The position numbers and the translations under genes are program-made. From Salinibacterium sp. (GTDB taxonomy: Bacteria; Actinomycetota; Actinomycetes; Actinomycetales; Microbacteriaceae): a DNA stretch of 64,000 nt. Where the stretch lies: positions 56,854-120,853 of the forward strand of contig JANXVG010000072.1 of the NCBI GenBank assembly GCA_025351795.1, in the 5' to 3' direction. Shown in pieces: positions 50,871 through 60,109 of this stretch. Every line of letters starts with the position of its first letter. Within the stretch, counting starts at the first letter, position 1. The notes beneath the pieces are model-generated. The model ran no database searches. It had not been told where the DNA came from and saw only the letters and a program-made list of their open reading frames with translations.

Positions 50871-52157
50871 CTAGGGTGACGCAAGCGAGGTGAGACGCGC
50901 GGGCTGGAGCGACGTGCGCATTGCCGCATCGAAGGCGGCGATGAACACGGCGCCAGGGTCTTTCCAATCGGTGTCTGCGACCGATCGTGCGATGATCTTC
51001 GCGTGCTCGACGGCATCCGCCCGCTCAATCACGTGCACGAGACGTTCCGCGATCGCTCGCGGCGATGTCGGCACATATTCGATGTGCGGGCTGTCGAAGA
51101 AACCATGGGTGTTCTCCGCGTCATTGACGACGGGTACGACGCCGCTCGCCATGACCTCCATGGGCAGCAGCGACATGTTCGTGAGCGAGAGGATGAGGCC
51201 AGCGGCGCAGCGGTTGTAGATCGCGTTGAGTTGCGAAATGTCGAGCGCTGAGTTGTTGACATAGGGGAAGGGCACGTTGTAGGTAGACATGTCCCAGCCG
51301 ACCATGTTGATGGTGATGTCGGGCCGCAGACGGTGGAACTCCTGCAGGGCGAGCAGACCGAACTCCGTCGCACGGCGCGGGGTGGGTGGGCGGGCGTAGA
51401 ACAGAATCTCGGTGCGGGGCTCGGTGTTCTCGAGGCTATAGCGCTCACGATCGACCGCGTAGTCGTAGTAGTCGCCAGACATCCCGTAGTCGGCCGTGAG
51501 CTTTTTGGCGAGCCAGCGTCCGGCCGAAATACCGTGGAACCCGAGCCGATAGGAGTTTTCGGCCAGTACGTAGTCGCTTCCCGCGGCGAAGAACGCGGGT
51601 TCGAAGTCTTGCGTGAAGTAGAAGCGTTTCGCCGGGCCTTCGTAGCGGTACGCAGCGTATGCGGCCTCCCAGTCTGAGGCGAAGATCGCGTCGTACTCGC
51701 CGTCGACTCCCGTCGTGGGCGAATACCTGCGCAACTCGGCTTTCAGGTCGGGGTAGGCCGTCGACTCCTGCAGCAGTTTTCGCACGTCTGCCATGTTCAG
51801 ACGCGGATATTTGGCGGGCGAATATAGATACACCGTCAGCTCGTAGCCAGCCTGCTCAAGAAAACTCATGAAACGAAATGCGTTCTGGTGCCCGCCGCTC
51901 GTGCGTCCGGGGGGTGTGATGATCCAGGCGACGCGGTACTTACCGTCAATCGGCTCGATGATTCCGCCGTTGAAGTTGTGCGGCTTTGACCAGTCGACGG
52001 CTATCACATCGTCGGCGTAAACGGTCGACAGCGGAGTCGTGCGGAACGGATTGAATCGCGTCACCACCCACTTGGCGGAGCGCCAGGCTGCCGATCGAAT
52101 TCCTTCGCTGCGTATGGCGTGCACCGCGGCGCCGACCGTGCTGTTTTTTTGGCTCAT
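50871..52157 (-). CDS. WsaF-like rhamnosyltransferase family glycosyltransferase, copy 2
   Basis: 428-aa GT-B enzyme, paralogue of 39369-40613. Shared blocks include AWIITPPGRTSGGHQNAFRF (about 92-111), KRFYFTQDFEPAFFAAGSDY, LFYARPPTPRRATEFGLLAL, ALDISQLNAIYNRCAAGL and LTNMSLLPMEVMASGVVPVV. It probably adds rhamnose to the growing glycan. ATG 52157 lies 16 bp after the WecE-like gene's stop at 52174, so the three minus-strand genes from 53.3 to 49.8 kb form one operon, possibly with the membrane gene at 48-49.8 kb. Confidence 0.85.
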   Translation of the reverse strand: MSQKNSTVGAAVHAIRSEGIRSAAWRSAKWVVTRFNPFRTTPLSTVYADDVIAVDWSKPHNFNGGIIEPIDGKYRVAWIITPPGRTSGGHQNAFRFMSFLEQAGYELTVYLYSPAKYPRLNMADVRKLLQESTAYPDLKAELRRYSPTTGVDGEYDAIFASDWEAAYAAYRYEGPAKRFYFTQDFEPAFFAAGSDYVLAENSYRLGFHGISAGRWLAKKLTADYGMSGDYYDYAVDRERYSLENTEPRTEILFYARPPTPRRATEFGLLALQEFHRLRPDITINMVGWDMSTYNVPFPYVNNSALDISQLNAIYNRCAAGLILSLTNMSLLPMEVMASGVVPVVNDAENTHGFFDSPHIEYVPTSPRAIAERLVHVIERADAVEHAKIIARSVADTDWKDPGAVFIAAFDAAMRTSLQPARLTSLASP

Positions 52158-52173
52158 TGGCGTCGCCCGTTCG

Positions 52174-53328
52174 TTATTCGGTGTAGCTCAGCGCAGCGGC
52201 GATGACCCGGCCTACCTGAGACTCGGTCATGCCGGCCCACAGGGGGAGTCGCACCAGGCGCCGGGAGAAGTCTTCCGCGCGGTCGAGTTGGCGCAGGGTG
52301 CGGCCGAATTCGCGCCCAGCGGGGCTGGTGTCGAGAGGCACGTAGTGAAAAGTCGCAGTGACGCCGACGTGCCGCAGATGGCCGATGAACGCTTCTTGAG
52401 CGGCCCAGTCTGGCATCAGTAGGAAAAACACGTGTGCAGCGTGCACGCCACCCGCTGGGTTCATCGGGGCGATGCCGCGCTCGGCAGCCCATTCGGCGAG
52501 CTCGGTTGCGTAGCGATCCCAGATAGCAAACCGGCTGGCCTGAATCTCGACGAAATCTTCCAACTGGGCATCGAGGACCGCGGCGTTGAACTCGCTCATC
52601 AGGTAGCTCGAGCCGAGATCGACCCAGCTGTATTTGTCTACCTGACCGCGCAGAAATTGTGAGCGGTTTGTGCCCTTTTCCCGCATAATCTCAGCGCGCT
52701 CGACGAGCGATGCGTCATTGATGATCAACGCGCCGCCCTCACCGCAGTGCACGTTTTTGGTGTCGTGAAAGCTCTGCGTGGCCAGCACGCCGATCGTGCC
52801 GAGCACGCCAGCTGCAGTGCTGACGCCGAGGCCGTGCGCGTTATCTTCAATGATCGGGATGCCATGGCGCGTCGAAATATCGGTCATCGCGTCGAGGTCA
52901 ACCGGCATACCCCCGTAGTGCATGACGATGACCGCCTTGGTGTGCGCACCGACCGCTTCATCCACCTGCTCGGGGTCGATATTTCCGCTGGCCGGGTCGA
53001 TGTCAACGAAGACGCACCGTGCGCCGGTGAGGGCGATGGCGTTCGCAGCAGACGGGAAGGTGAAAGTGGGCAGGATTACCTCGTCGCCTGGGCCAATTCC
53101 GAGCAGTCGTGTCGACATCTCGAGGGCGTGCGTGCACGAGGTGGTGAGCAGCGCGTTGCGTGCATCGGTGATCGTGAGCAGACGCCCGGTTGCTGACCGC
53201 GTGAAGGCACCGTCGCCGTGGGCATGATCCGACTCGAGCACGCGCTCGAGGTTGCGCAGATCATTCTTCGCGCGGAAGGGCCGCGAGAACGGGATGGCGT
53301 CTGCACCCACTCCTGCCGACGCTGTCAC
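52174..53328 (-). CDS. WecE/RffA-like dTDP-4-amino-4,6-dideoxygalactose transaminase (DegT family)
   Basis: 384-aa PLP enzyme. The PLP lysine is K191 in SFHDTKNVHCGEGGAL, the RffA/WecE-type form (SFHxTKN plus GEGGAL) and unlike the NLGAVGDGGA of the aminotransferase at 33.5 kb. Also present are TFPSAANAIALTGA (about 90-103), MHYGGMPVD and EDNAHGLG. It would aminate dTDP-4-keto-6-deoxyglucose at C4 to dTDP-Fuc4N, competing for the RmlB product. GTG 53328 is supported by GAGGAG 5 nt upstream; the longer open frame beyond is antisense to rmlC. Divergent from rmlC across 90 bp. Confidence 0.85.
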   Translation of the reverse strand: MTASAGVGADAIPFSRPFRAKNDLRNLERVLESDHAHGDGAFTRSATGRLLTITDARNALLTTSCTHALEMSTRLLGIGPGDEVILPTFTFPSAANAIALTGARCVFVDIDPASGNIDPEQVDEAVGAHTKAVIVMHYGGMPVDLDAMTDISTRHGIPIIEDNAHGLGVSTAAGVLGTIGVLATQSFHDTKNVHCGEGGALIINDASLVERAEIMREKGTNRSQFLRGQVDKYSWVDLGSSYLMSEFNAAVLDAQLEDFVEIQASRFAIWDRYATELAEWAAERGIAPMNPAGGVHAAHVFFLLMPDWAAQEAFIGHLRHVGVTATFHYVPLDTSPAGREFGRTLRQLDRAEDFSRRLVRLPLWAGMTESQVGRVIAAALSYTE

Positions 53329-53405
53329 TGGTGCTCCTCGATTCAACGAACTGATTCGACTCAAGCATGCCATGAGTTCCGGAACGCGCCAGTGATACCG
53401 CCGGG

Positions 53406-53418
53406 TAGTATCTACCAC
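53406..53418 (+). promoter_or_regulatory. -10 element of rmlC, probably leaderless
   Basis: TAGTAT (53406-53411) is 7 nt upstream of the GTG at 53419, so transcription would start at or next to the start codon. Confidence 0.55.
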
Positions 53419-54027
53419 GTGCAAATCCGTGAGCTTTCGATCCGTGACTCGTTCGAGATTACGCCGATCCAGCGTGCGGATGACCGTGGAGTCTTCCTGG
53501 AGTGGTATCGCTTCGACGTGCTCGAGGAGGCGGTGGGGCACTCCCTCGACCTCAAGCAGGCGAACACCTCGGTGTCGAAGCGCGGCGTGGTGCGCGGCAT
53601 CCATTTTGCAGACATTCCGCCGGGCCAGGCGAAGTTTGTCACCGTCACCTATGGCGCGGTAATTGACTACGTGGTCGACGTTCGCGTCGGGTCGCCGACT
53701 TTTGGGCAGTGGGATTCTGTGCGACTCGACGATGTAGACCGACGGGCCATCTATCTCGCTGAGGGGCTCGGTCATGCGTTTGTTTCGCTCAGCGACAACG
53801 CCACGGTGAGCTACCTCGTTACAGACAGCTACAACGCCTCGCGTGAGCATGCTATCGATCCGCTCGACCCAGACATCGCGCTCGTTTTTCCTGATGAGGC
53901 TGGCGAGCTTTTGCTGTCGTCGAAAGATACCGATGCCCCGACGCTCGCCGAGGCGCTCGCGAGCGGCCTGCTGCCCACGTTTGCCGACGCGCACAGCTTC
54001 TACGCTTCGCTGGATGCGAAAGCCTAG
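53419..54027 (+). CDS. rmlC: dTDP-4-dehydrorhamnose 3,5-epimerase
   Basis: 202-aa cupin epimerase, third step of dTDP-L-rhamnose synthesis. Catalytic H62 in VVRGIHF, K72 in PPGQAKFV and Y132 in [10 protein letters not shown] sit at the expected spacing; [15 protein letters not shown] follows the first motif. GTG 53419 starts the family fold directly. RmlA follows after 2 bp. The partners rmlB and rmlD are 17 kb away, on the other strand. Confidence 0.95.
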   Translation: MQIRELSIRDSFEITPIQRADDRGVFLEWYRFDVLEEAVGHSLDLKQANTSVSKRGVVRGIHFADIPPGQAKFVTVTYGAVIDYVVDVRVGSPTFGQWDSVRLDDVDRRAIYLAEGLGHAFVSLSDNATVSYLVTDSYNASREHAIDPLDPDIALVFPDEAGELLLSSKDTDAPTLAEALASGLLPTFADAHSFYASLDAKA

Positions 54028-54029
54028 TC

Positions 54030-54893
54030 ATGCGGGGAATCATTCTGGCTGGCGGTTCGGGGTCGCGCCTGTGGCCGATTACGCGCGGCATCTCGAAACA
54101 GCTCATGCCGATCTACGACAAGCCCATGATCTACTACCCGCTGTCGACGCTCATGATGGCCGGGATCAAGGAGATCCTGATCATTACGACGCCCGAATAC
54201 AATGAGCAATTCAAGGCGCTGCTCGGTGACGGCTCCGAGCTCGGTATCCGCCTTGAGTACGCGGTGCAGCCCCACCCAGACGGCCTCGCCCAAGCCTTCA
54301 TCATTGGTGAGCAATTTATCGGTGATGAGAGCGTCGCCCTGGTGCTCGGTGACAACATTTTTCATGGTGCTGGCCTCGGGTCAGCACTACGGTCGAATGA
54401 CGAGATCGATGGCGGGCTGATCTTCGCCTACCACGTGTCGAACCCGGCTTCGTATGGAGTCGTCGAGTTCGACGACGACATGAAAGCGGTCTCGATCGAA
54501 GAGAAACCGGCCCGCCCGAAGAGCAACTATGCCGTACCCGGGCTGTACTTCTACGACAACAGCGTCGTCGCGATCGCGAAAACCATCGAGCCGAGTGAGC
54601 GCGGTGAACTCGAGATCTCGACCGTCAACGAGCGCTACCTCGACGCCGGCAAACTGCAGGTGAAGGTACTCGATCGCGGTACCGCGTGGCTCGACACCGG
54701 CACGTTCGAGTCGATGATGCAGGCCTCTGAATACGTTCGCGTGATCGAAGATCGTCAGGGCTTCAAGATCGGTTGTATCGAAGAGATCTCGTGGCGCGCG
54801 GGCTGGATCGATGACGCCCAGCTCTCGCTGCTGGCTACGCCGCTGGCCAAGAGCGGGTACGGCCTGTATCTGCGGAGCCTGCTCGCGGGCTAG
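54030..54893 (+). CDS. rmlA: Glucose-1-phosphate thymidylyltransferase
   Basis: 287-aa nucleotidyltransferase making dTDP-glucose from glucose-1-phosphate and dTTP, the entry step for all dTDP sugars here. [16 protein letters not shown] (3-18, catalytic loop), [20 protein letters not shown] (24-43), [10 protein letters not shown] (about 108-117), [20 protein letters not shown] and [11 protein letters not shown] are intact. The stop shares a CTAG palindrome with the convergent DUF2304 gene. Confidence 0.96.
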   Translation: MRGIILAGGSGSRLWPITRGISKQLMPIYDKPMIYYPLSTLMMAGIKEILIITTPEYNEQFKALLGDGSELGIRLEYAVQPHPDGLAQAFIIGEQFIGDESVALVLGDNIFHGAGLGSALRSNDEIDGGLIFAYHVSNPASYGVVEFDDDMKAVSIEEKPARPKSNYAVPGLYFYDNSVVAIAKTIEPSERGELEISTVNERYLDAGKLQVKVLDRGTAWLDTGTFESMMQASEYVRVIEDRQGFKIGCIEEISWRAGWIDDAQLSLLATPLAKSGYGLYLRSLLAG

Positions 54894-55276
54894 TTCGACT
54901 CGCGATGCTGGTTAGTCGCGGCTGTCAGTAGTTTCTCCAGTGCATCGATTCGCATCTCCTGCAGCGCCGTCGTTTCGGCGAGAGTTCGGGTCTTGGCTTC
55001 GAGAAGTGTGAGCTCTGCGCTGTGCTGGATGCAGACGAGGAACAACACGGCCACGCTGACAAAGAAGACCAAATTGAGCGGGACTGCAATGCCAATCAGC
55101 CCGGCCGCCCAGGTGAGCGATGCCGGGAACACTCCGATCACGAGCGCGAGTGTTCCCGCGACCAGCCACCACACCGCGTGGCGTTCGCGCAGCCGCCGCC
55201 TTCGCAGCATTTCAATCACTACGGCGAGGCTGAGTACGGCGGATGCGACGCCGAAAATGTAGGTAGCGAGCGTCAT
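54890..55276 (-). CDS. DUF2304 membrane protein
   Basis: 128-aa protein with three hydrophobic helices (about 3-23, 34-54, 63-84) and a C-terminal coiled-coil-like stretch ending HRESN. DUF2304 genes usually sit beside a DPM1-like glycosyltransferase, as here (ATGA overlap with the gene at 55273), and are suspected to anchor or assist it. The shared CTAG stop with rmlA leaves no gap between the two genes. Confidence 0.85.
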   Translation of the reverse strand: MTLATYIFGVASAVLSLAVVIEMLRRRRLRERHAVWWLVAGTLALVIGVFPASLTWAAGLIGIAVPLNLVFFVSVAVLFLVCIQHSAELTLLEAKTRTLAETTALQEMRIDALEKLLTAATNQHRESN

Positions 55277-56010
55277 GCGACCGTTGCACCCCGATGCAGC
55301 GGAACGGGCGGTCGCGCCAGCGCGAAGAGAAGCGCGAGCGCAGCTCTGCCGAGGTACGCCGCGGACTTGAGCGGATTTTGTGAAGGGCGGCCACCGGCCC
55401 GTGGTCGCATGGCAACCGGGATCTGCGTGATTACGCATCCGGATCGCGCCGCGATTACCAACGACTCGATCGTGTCGCCGAGGTATTCCGCCGGGTAGTG
55501 CTCGGCGAACAGGCGCACGGCTCGCGGACCACTCGCTCGAAAGCCCGAGGTCGTGTCGGTCAGGCGCGTGTGGGCGGTGTGGCTGAGAAAAGCGGACAAT
55601 GCGATCATCGCCCAACGTCGAGGCCCACGCGCGTCGTAATTGCCTTCACCCGCAAAACGAGCTCCGAGAACGAGATCCGCTGTGTCCAACTGTTCGACGA
55701 GCGCCACAACATTGGCCGGGTCATGCTGCCCATCCGAATCGACCTGAACAACGTTGTCGAACCCGTTTTTGAGTGCATATCGGAAACCGAGACGCATCGC
55801 GCCACCCACGCCGAGGTTAACCGGCAGGTGGGCGACGAGCGCACCCGCCGCGAGTGCTTCGCTCGACGTGTTATCTGTGGAGCCATCGTCGACAACCAGA
55901 ACCGCAACACCAGGTAGCTTGGCGAACACTTCCAGCACGACCTGCCTGACCGATTCTTCCTCGTTGAACGCTGGCATGACAATCAGTGTCTTGTCCAGGG
56001 CGGGCGGCAT
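55273..56010 (-). CDS. DPM1-like GT2 glycosyltransferase (polyprenyl-phosphate sugar synthase type)
   Basis: 245-aa GT-A enzyme: TLIVMPAFNEEESVRQVV (8-25), VVDDGSTDNTS (about 39-49), LPVNLGVGGAMRLGFRYA (about 59-76) and VQVDSDGQHDP (about 88-98, metal site). Enzymes of this group transfer a sugar from a nucleotide donor to polyprenyl phosphate, giving the donor used by membrane GT-C enzymes such as the DUF2142 or the 616-aa membrane protein here (inference). Translationally coupled to DUF2304. Confidence 0.88.
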   Translation of the reverse strand: MPPALDKTLIVMPAFNEEESVRQVVLEVFAKLPGVAVLVVDDGSTDNTSSEALAAGALVAHLPVNLGVGGAMRLGFRYALKNGFDNVVQVDSDGQHDPANVVALVEQLDTADLVLGARFAGEGNYDARGPRRWAMIALSAFLSHTAHTRLTDTTSGFRASGPRAVRLFAEHYPAEYLGDTIESLVIAARSGCVITQIPVAMRPRAGGRPSQNPLKSAAYLGRAALALLFALARPPVPLHRGATVA

Positions 56011-56038
56011 AGTCAGATAGTAGCAATCGGTCGCAGGG

Positions 56039-57001
56039 CTATTTCACGCGAACTCGGCCGAGATGCTCCAGATACCAGTTGTACGTGCGGGTAATTCCTT
56101 CTCGTAAGCCGGTCGACGCGGTCCAGCCCAGGGCCGTGAGCTGCGAAACATCGAGGAGCTTCTGAGGGGTACCATCCGGTTTGGACGCGTCTTGCACCAA
56201 ATCACCCTGATAGCCGACAACATCGGCAACGAGTTGCGCGAGTTCGTGGATGCGCAAATCTTTGCCGACACCGACATTGATGGTGTGCGGGTCGTCGTAG
56301 TTCTCCAGCAAGAAGACAGCGGCCTCCGCCAGATCGTCCACGAACAAGAACTCCCGACGCGGGGTACCGGAACCCCAGATATCCACCTGAGGATCCTGCT
56401 CTTCGTGTGCAGCGTGAATGCGACGCATGAGCGCTGGCAGCACGTGCGAGTTGTCGGGGTGAAAGTTATCGCCTGGACCATACAGGTTGGTGGGCATTGC
56501 CGAGATCCAGTGCCGGCCGTACTGCTTACGCGATGCTTGCACCTGCATGATGCCGGCGATCTTCGCGATGGCGTACGCGTCATTGGTGGGTTCGAGAATT
56601 CCGGTCATCAGGGACGATTCCTTGATCGGCTGCTCCGCAAATTTTGGGTAGATACACGACGACCCGAGGAATAGCAGGCGGTCGACATCGATATCGTTGG
56701 CGGCATCCATCACGTTCACCTGGATCTGCAGGTTATCGCTGAGAAATTCGGCCGAGAATGTATCGTTCGCGTGAATTCCGCCGACCCGCGCTGCGGCGTC
56801 GATCACGATATCCGGTCGCGTTTCCCGCATGAAATCGAAAACGGCATTGCGGTTACGCAGATCGAGTTGGGTGGAAGTAGCGCCGACAAGATCCTCGAAG
56901 CCTTCCGCCTCAAGGTGCCGCCATATCGCCGAGCCAGCCAGTCCGCGATGGCCAGCGACGTAGATGCGGGAATTCTTGTCCAACGGTTCTCCGATTTGCA
57001 T
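56039..57001 (-). CDS. fcl: GDP-L-fucose synthase
   Basis: 320-aa SDR, bifunctional 3,5-epimerase/4-reductase making GDP-L-fucose from GDP-4-keto-6-deoxymannose, the Gmd product. Motifs: AGHRGLAGSAIWRHLE (NADPH loop), AARVGGIHANDTFSAEFL (about 74-91), LGSSCIYP (Ser-Cys, about 112) and AYAIAKIAG (Tyr-x3-Lys, about 141-149), then NLYGPGDNFHPDNSHVLPAL. Start is uncertain between ATG 57001 and an upstream in-frame GTG 57016. gmd is at 58.0 kb on the other strand. Confidence 0.93.
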   Translation of the reverse strand: MQIGEPLDKNSRIYVAGHRGLAGSAIWRHLEAEGFEDLVGATSTQLDLRNRNAVFDFMRETRPDIVIDAAARVGGIHANDTFSAEFLSDNLQIQVNVMDAANDIDVDRLLFLGSSCIYPKFAEQPIKESSLMTGILEPTNDAYAIAKIAGIMQVQASRKQYGRHWISAMPTNLYGPGDNFHPDNSHVLPALMRRIHAAHEEQDPQVDIWGSGTPRREFLFVDDLAEAAVFLLENYDDPHTINVGVGKDLRIHELAQLVADVVGYQGDLVQDASKPDGTPQKLLDVSQLTALGWTASTGLREGITRTYNWYLEHLGRVRVK

Positions 57002-57118
57002 TCTCGTTATACTCACTCAAGCGTGCTCTGCCATCGACAACGTCGAACAGGCCGCCCAAATTCCTGTGCAATCACTCATTCGTTCGTTCGAATGGTAGCA
57101 ATCCAGAAGGCAATCTAC

Positions 57119-57925
57119 ATGGGTCACCCTGACGTGCTGGTCGTGCTGCCCACACTCGGCGATCGGCTGGAAACGCTCGAAGAGACCCTGATATCGGTGA
57201 ACGAGCAGCGCGTTGATGTGGGGGTGACCCTCGTCGTTGTTGCCCCGCCGGCCGCCGTGCGAGCCAGGGCGCTCGCTCGATCTCTCGGTGCCGTGGTGGT
57301 GGATGATCCAAAGAAAGGCATCTCCGCTGCAATCAACTGCGGTCTCGCGGCTCGCACGAACGAGACGTATTACGCCTGGGTGGGCGACGACGACAAATTT
57401 CGGCCGCACGGGCTGGCAACGCTTCGCACAATTCTCGAGTCGCAGCCGACGGCCGTGCTTGCATTCGGTGGCTGTGACTACATAGATGCTCGGGGCCGCA
57501 CGATTGCCTCGAGCCGCGCAGGTGGTCTTGCTAACTTCCTCCTGTCATGGGGGCCCGATCTCATTCCCCACCCCGGAACGATGGTGAGGCTTGACGCGCT
57601 CGAGGCGATCGGCGGATTCGACGCCGGGCTTACGTTCGCTATGGATCTGGACGCGTTCCTCAAGTTGCGTAGCTACGGCACGTTTGCCTGGACCCGGAAG
57701 TCCGTCTCGGCCTTTCGCTGGCATCCGGATTCACTCACCGTGGCTAACCGGCTCGACTCTAGTCGCGAGGCGGAATTGGTCAAACGCCGCTACCTTCCTC
57801 GTGGGCTTCGAGCGGTCAGCGGACTCTGGCACCGCCCGGTGCGGTGGGCTTCAACATTTGCGGCGAGCAGAGTGAATGCGCGAGCTCGCGCTATGGAACA
57901 AGGATCGCAAGACAGTCTGCGCTAG
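57119..57925 (+). CDS. Glycosyltransferase family 2 protein
   Basis: 268-aa GT-A enzyme: VLVVLPTLGDRLETLEETL (7-25), VVDDPKKGISAAINCGLA (about 61-78), YAWVGDDDKFRPHGLATL (metal site, about 85-102), then PHPGTMVRLDALEAIGGFD and a Trp-rich C-terminal part. ATG 57119 is chosen because AGAAGG lies about 8 nt upstream and the fold starts right after it. Divergent from fcl, upstream of gmd. Confidence 0.82.
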   Translation: MGHPDVLVVLPTLGDRLETLEETLISVNEQRVDVGVTLVVVAPPAAVRARALARSLGAVVVDDPKKGISAAINCGLAARTNETYYAWVGDDDKFRPHGLATLRTILESQPTAVLAFGGCDYIDARGRTIASSRAGGLANFLLSWGPDLIPHPGTMVRLDALEAIGGFDAGLTFAMDLDAFLKLRSYGTFAWTRKSVSAFRWHPDSLTVANRLDSSREAELVKRRYLPRGLRAVSGLWHRPVRWASTFAASRVNARARAMEQGSQDSLR

Positions 57926-58000
57926 TCTATTTAGGTCTTTCAGAGCCCCGCACGTTGCCTTGTGCTTCGTGTTTTCCACGTACACATCGGAGCAAACTGC

Positions 58001-59029
58001 ATGAGTGAAACTAGGGCGAAACGCGCCATCGTCACCGGGATCACTGGACAGGACGGCAGTTATCTGGCCGAACTCCTCTTGTCAAAGGGCTACGAGGTAC
58101 ACGGACTCATCCGGCGATCGTCTACCTTCAATACCGATCGCATTGACCACATCTACCAAGACCCGCACGAGCAAAGCCCTAACCTGTTCTTGCACTACTC
58201 CGACCTTACCGACGGCTCCCGGCTCGTGACCCTACTCGGTCAGATCCAGCCGGATGAGGTCTACAACCTCGCTGCGCAGTCGCACGTTCGAGTGAGCTTC
58301 GACGAACCCGAGTACACCGGAGACGTCACTGGTCTTGGCACCATTCGCCTGCTCGAAGCGATCAGGGCTCTCGGGTTGAATACCAAGTTCTACCAGGCTT
58401 CAAGTTCCGAGATGTTCGGTGCCACCCCTCCTCCCCAGAACGAGGACACTCCCTTTTACCCGCGCTCCCCGTACGGAGTCGCAAAGGTGTATTCGTACTG
58501 GATCACGCGCAACTATCGCGAGGCCTACGGCATTTTCGCCTCGAACGGGATTCTGTTCAACCATGAATCGCCGCGACGTGGCGACACCTTCGTCACGCGT
58601 AAGATCACGCGCGCCGTCGCTCGCATTGCGGCCGGCGAACAGTCAGAACTCTTCATGGGAAACCTCGACTCCGTGCGCGACTGGGGCTATGCGCCCGAGT
58701 ACGTCGAAGCCATGTGGCGCATGCTTCAGCATGATGAGCCGACCGACTTTGTCGTCGCCACCAACACCGCATATACGGTGAAGGATTTCCTCGAGATCTC
58801 GTTCGGCCACGCTGGGCTCGACTGGGAGAAGTATGTGCGATTCGATGAGCGCTATCTGCGACCCACCGAGGTAGACGCCCTCATCGGCGACGCCGGGAAA
58901 GCACGGGATCTTCTCGGATGGACTCCGACCATTCTCACTCCGCGGCTTGCGCAGATAATGGTAGACGCAGACATTAAGGCACTCGAACTCAGCGGAAGCT
59001 ACTACGTAGACACCGTCCAGACGGCGTAG
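58001..59029 (+). CDS. gmd: GDP-mannose 4,6-dehydratase
   Basis: 342-aa SDR converting GDP-D-mannose to GDP-4-keto-6-deoxymannose for Fcl. [20 protein letters not shown] (9-28), [18 protein letters not shown] (about 87-104), SSSEMFG (catalytic Ser/Glu, about 128), SPYGVAK (Tyr-x3-Lys, about 149-155) and [20 protein letters not shown] are all intact. ATG 58001 follows CGGAG; an in-frame upstream ATG lacks a ribosome site. A GT4 gene follows after 3 bp and then a second gmd-like gene. Confidence 0.95.
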   Translation: MSETRAKRAIVTGITGQDGSYLAELLLSKGYEVHGLIRRSSTFNTDRIDHIYQDPHEQSPNLFLHYSDLTDGSRLVTLLGQIQPDEVYNLAAQSHVRVSFDEPEYTGDVTGLGTIRLLEAIRALGLNTKFYQASSSEMFGATPPPQNEDTPFYPRSPYGVAKVYSYWITRNYREAYGIFASNGILFNHESPRRGDTFVTRKITRAVARIAAGEQSELFMGNLDSVRDWGYAPEYVEAMWRMLQHDEPTDFVVATNTAYTVKDFLEISFGHAGLDWEKYVRFDERYLRPTEVDALIGDAGKARDLLGWTPTILTPRLAQIMVDADIKALELSGSYYVDTVQTA

Positions 59030-59032
59030 AGC

Positions 59033-60109
59033 ATGCCGCGTGTGCCGAAAGTAGCCGTGTCGATGCTCACCCTCGTGCCCGGCGGCATGGGGGGCAGCGA
59101 GACGTACGCACGCGAGCTCACTCGCCAGTTGGCGACGACTACCGCGGTCAACGCGGTCGCCTGGGTTCCTGCAGCAGCTGCGGGTTTCAGTCAGGGCATT
59201 CCTGAGCAGGTCGTCAGCCAGGTTCGCGGGGGAGCATCCACTTTTCAGCGGATCGCCTCGGTGGCAACCGCGACCCTGCTCGGTGCGTCTATCCGAGGCC
59301 GGATGGCCGACGCCGATGTCATTCACTATCCGTTCACGGTACCCGTTCCTGCACCGGCGAGCGGCAAAGCCTTCGTGCAAACCCTGCTCGATGTTCAGCA
59401 TCTGGACCTCCCTCAGTTATTTGGGCGCGCCGAACTTGCCTTTCGCAGCCGCTATTACGAAGGTGCGGCTAAAAAAGCTGACCTGGTGATCACGATTAGT
59501 GAGTTTGCTCGCGACCGCATGGTCTCACTTCTCGGGATCGCGCCCGATCGCATTCGGGTGGCTCACCTCGGTGTCGACGCAGACCGGTTCGTGCCCAATC
59601 TTGGCGAGAGGGACGGCTTCGCCCTCTACCCGGCTCGGGGCTGGAAGCACAAGAATCATGCCCGGTTGATTGAGGCCATGGAGATTGTGCGTGCCGAGCG
59701 GCCGGGATTCCGCCTCGTGCTCACCGGGGGTGGGTTAGACGCTCTCGGCGAACTGCCCGACTGGGTAGATCGGCGCGGTCTTGTCAGTAACGATGAGCTC
59801 GCCGACCTCTACCGCACGGCAGCGGTGCTGGCGTTTCCGAGTCTCTATGAGGGGTTCGGGTTGCCGCCACTCGAAGCGATGGCGTCTGGGTGCCCGGTTG
59901 CCGCGTGCAATTCCGGGTCGGTTCCTGAGGTGTGCGGCGATGCTGCTGTCCTGTTCGACCCGACGAGCGTCGACGCAATTGCGAACGGTATCCTCACGGC
60001 GCTCGATCGCGGCAGCGAGCTCGGTCGCGCGGGCCTCTTGCAGGCGCGCCTCTTCACGTGGGAGCGCTGCCGTGACGTTCACGTCACCGCCTATCAGGAT
60101 GTCGCATGA
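59033..60109 (+). CDS. Glycosyltransferase family 4 (GT-B)
   Basis: 358-aa retaining-type enzyme. N-terminal [19 protein letters not shown] (acceptor loop, about 12-30), ISEFARD near residue 154, [15 protein letters not shown] (about 202-216) and the EX7E motif in [22 protein letters not shown] (about 269-290). It starts 3 bp after gmd and overlaps the second gmd-like gene by 4 bp, so a fucosyl- or mannosyltransferase role is likely but not proven. Confidence 0.88.
   Translation: MPRVPKVAVSMLTLVPGGMGGSETYARELTRQLATTTAVNAVAWVPAAAAGFSQGIPEQVVSQVRGGASTFQRIASVATATLLGASIRGRMADADVIHYPFTVPVPAPASGKAFVQTLLDVQHLDLPQLFGRAELAFRSRYYEGAAKKADLVITISEFARDRMVSLLGIAPDRIRVAHLGVDADRFVPNLGERDGFALYPARGWKHKNHARLIEAMEIVRAERPGFRLVLTGGGLDALGELPDWVDRRGLVSNDELADLYRTAAVLAFPSLYEGFGLPPLEAMASGCPVAACNSGSVPEVCGDAAVLFDPTSVDAIANGILTALDRGSELGRAGLLQARLFTWERCRDVHVTAYQDVA

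Noticed and set aside
53329..53994. N-terminal extension of the WecE-like frame
   Set aside because: Antisense to rmlC; a strong ribosome site and the family N-terminus fix the start at 53328.
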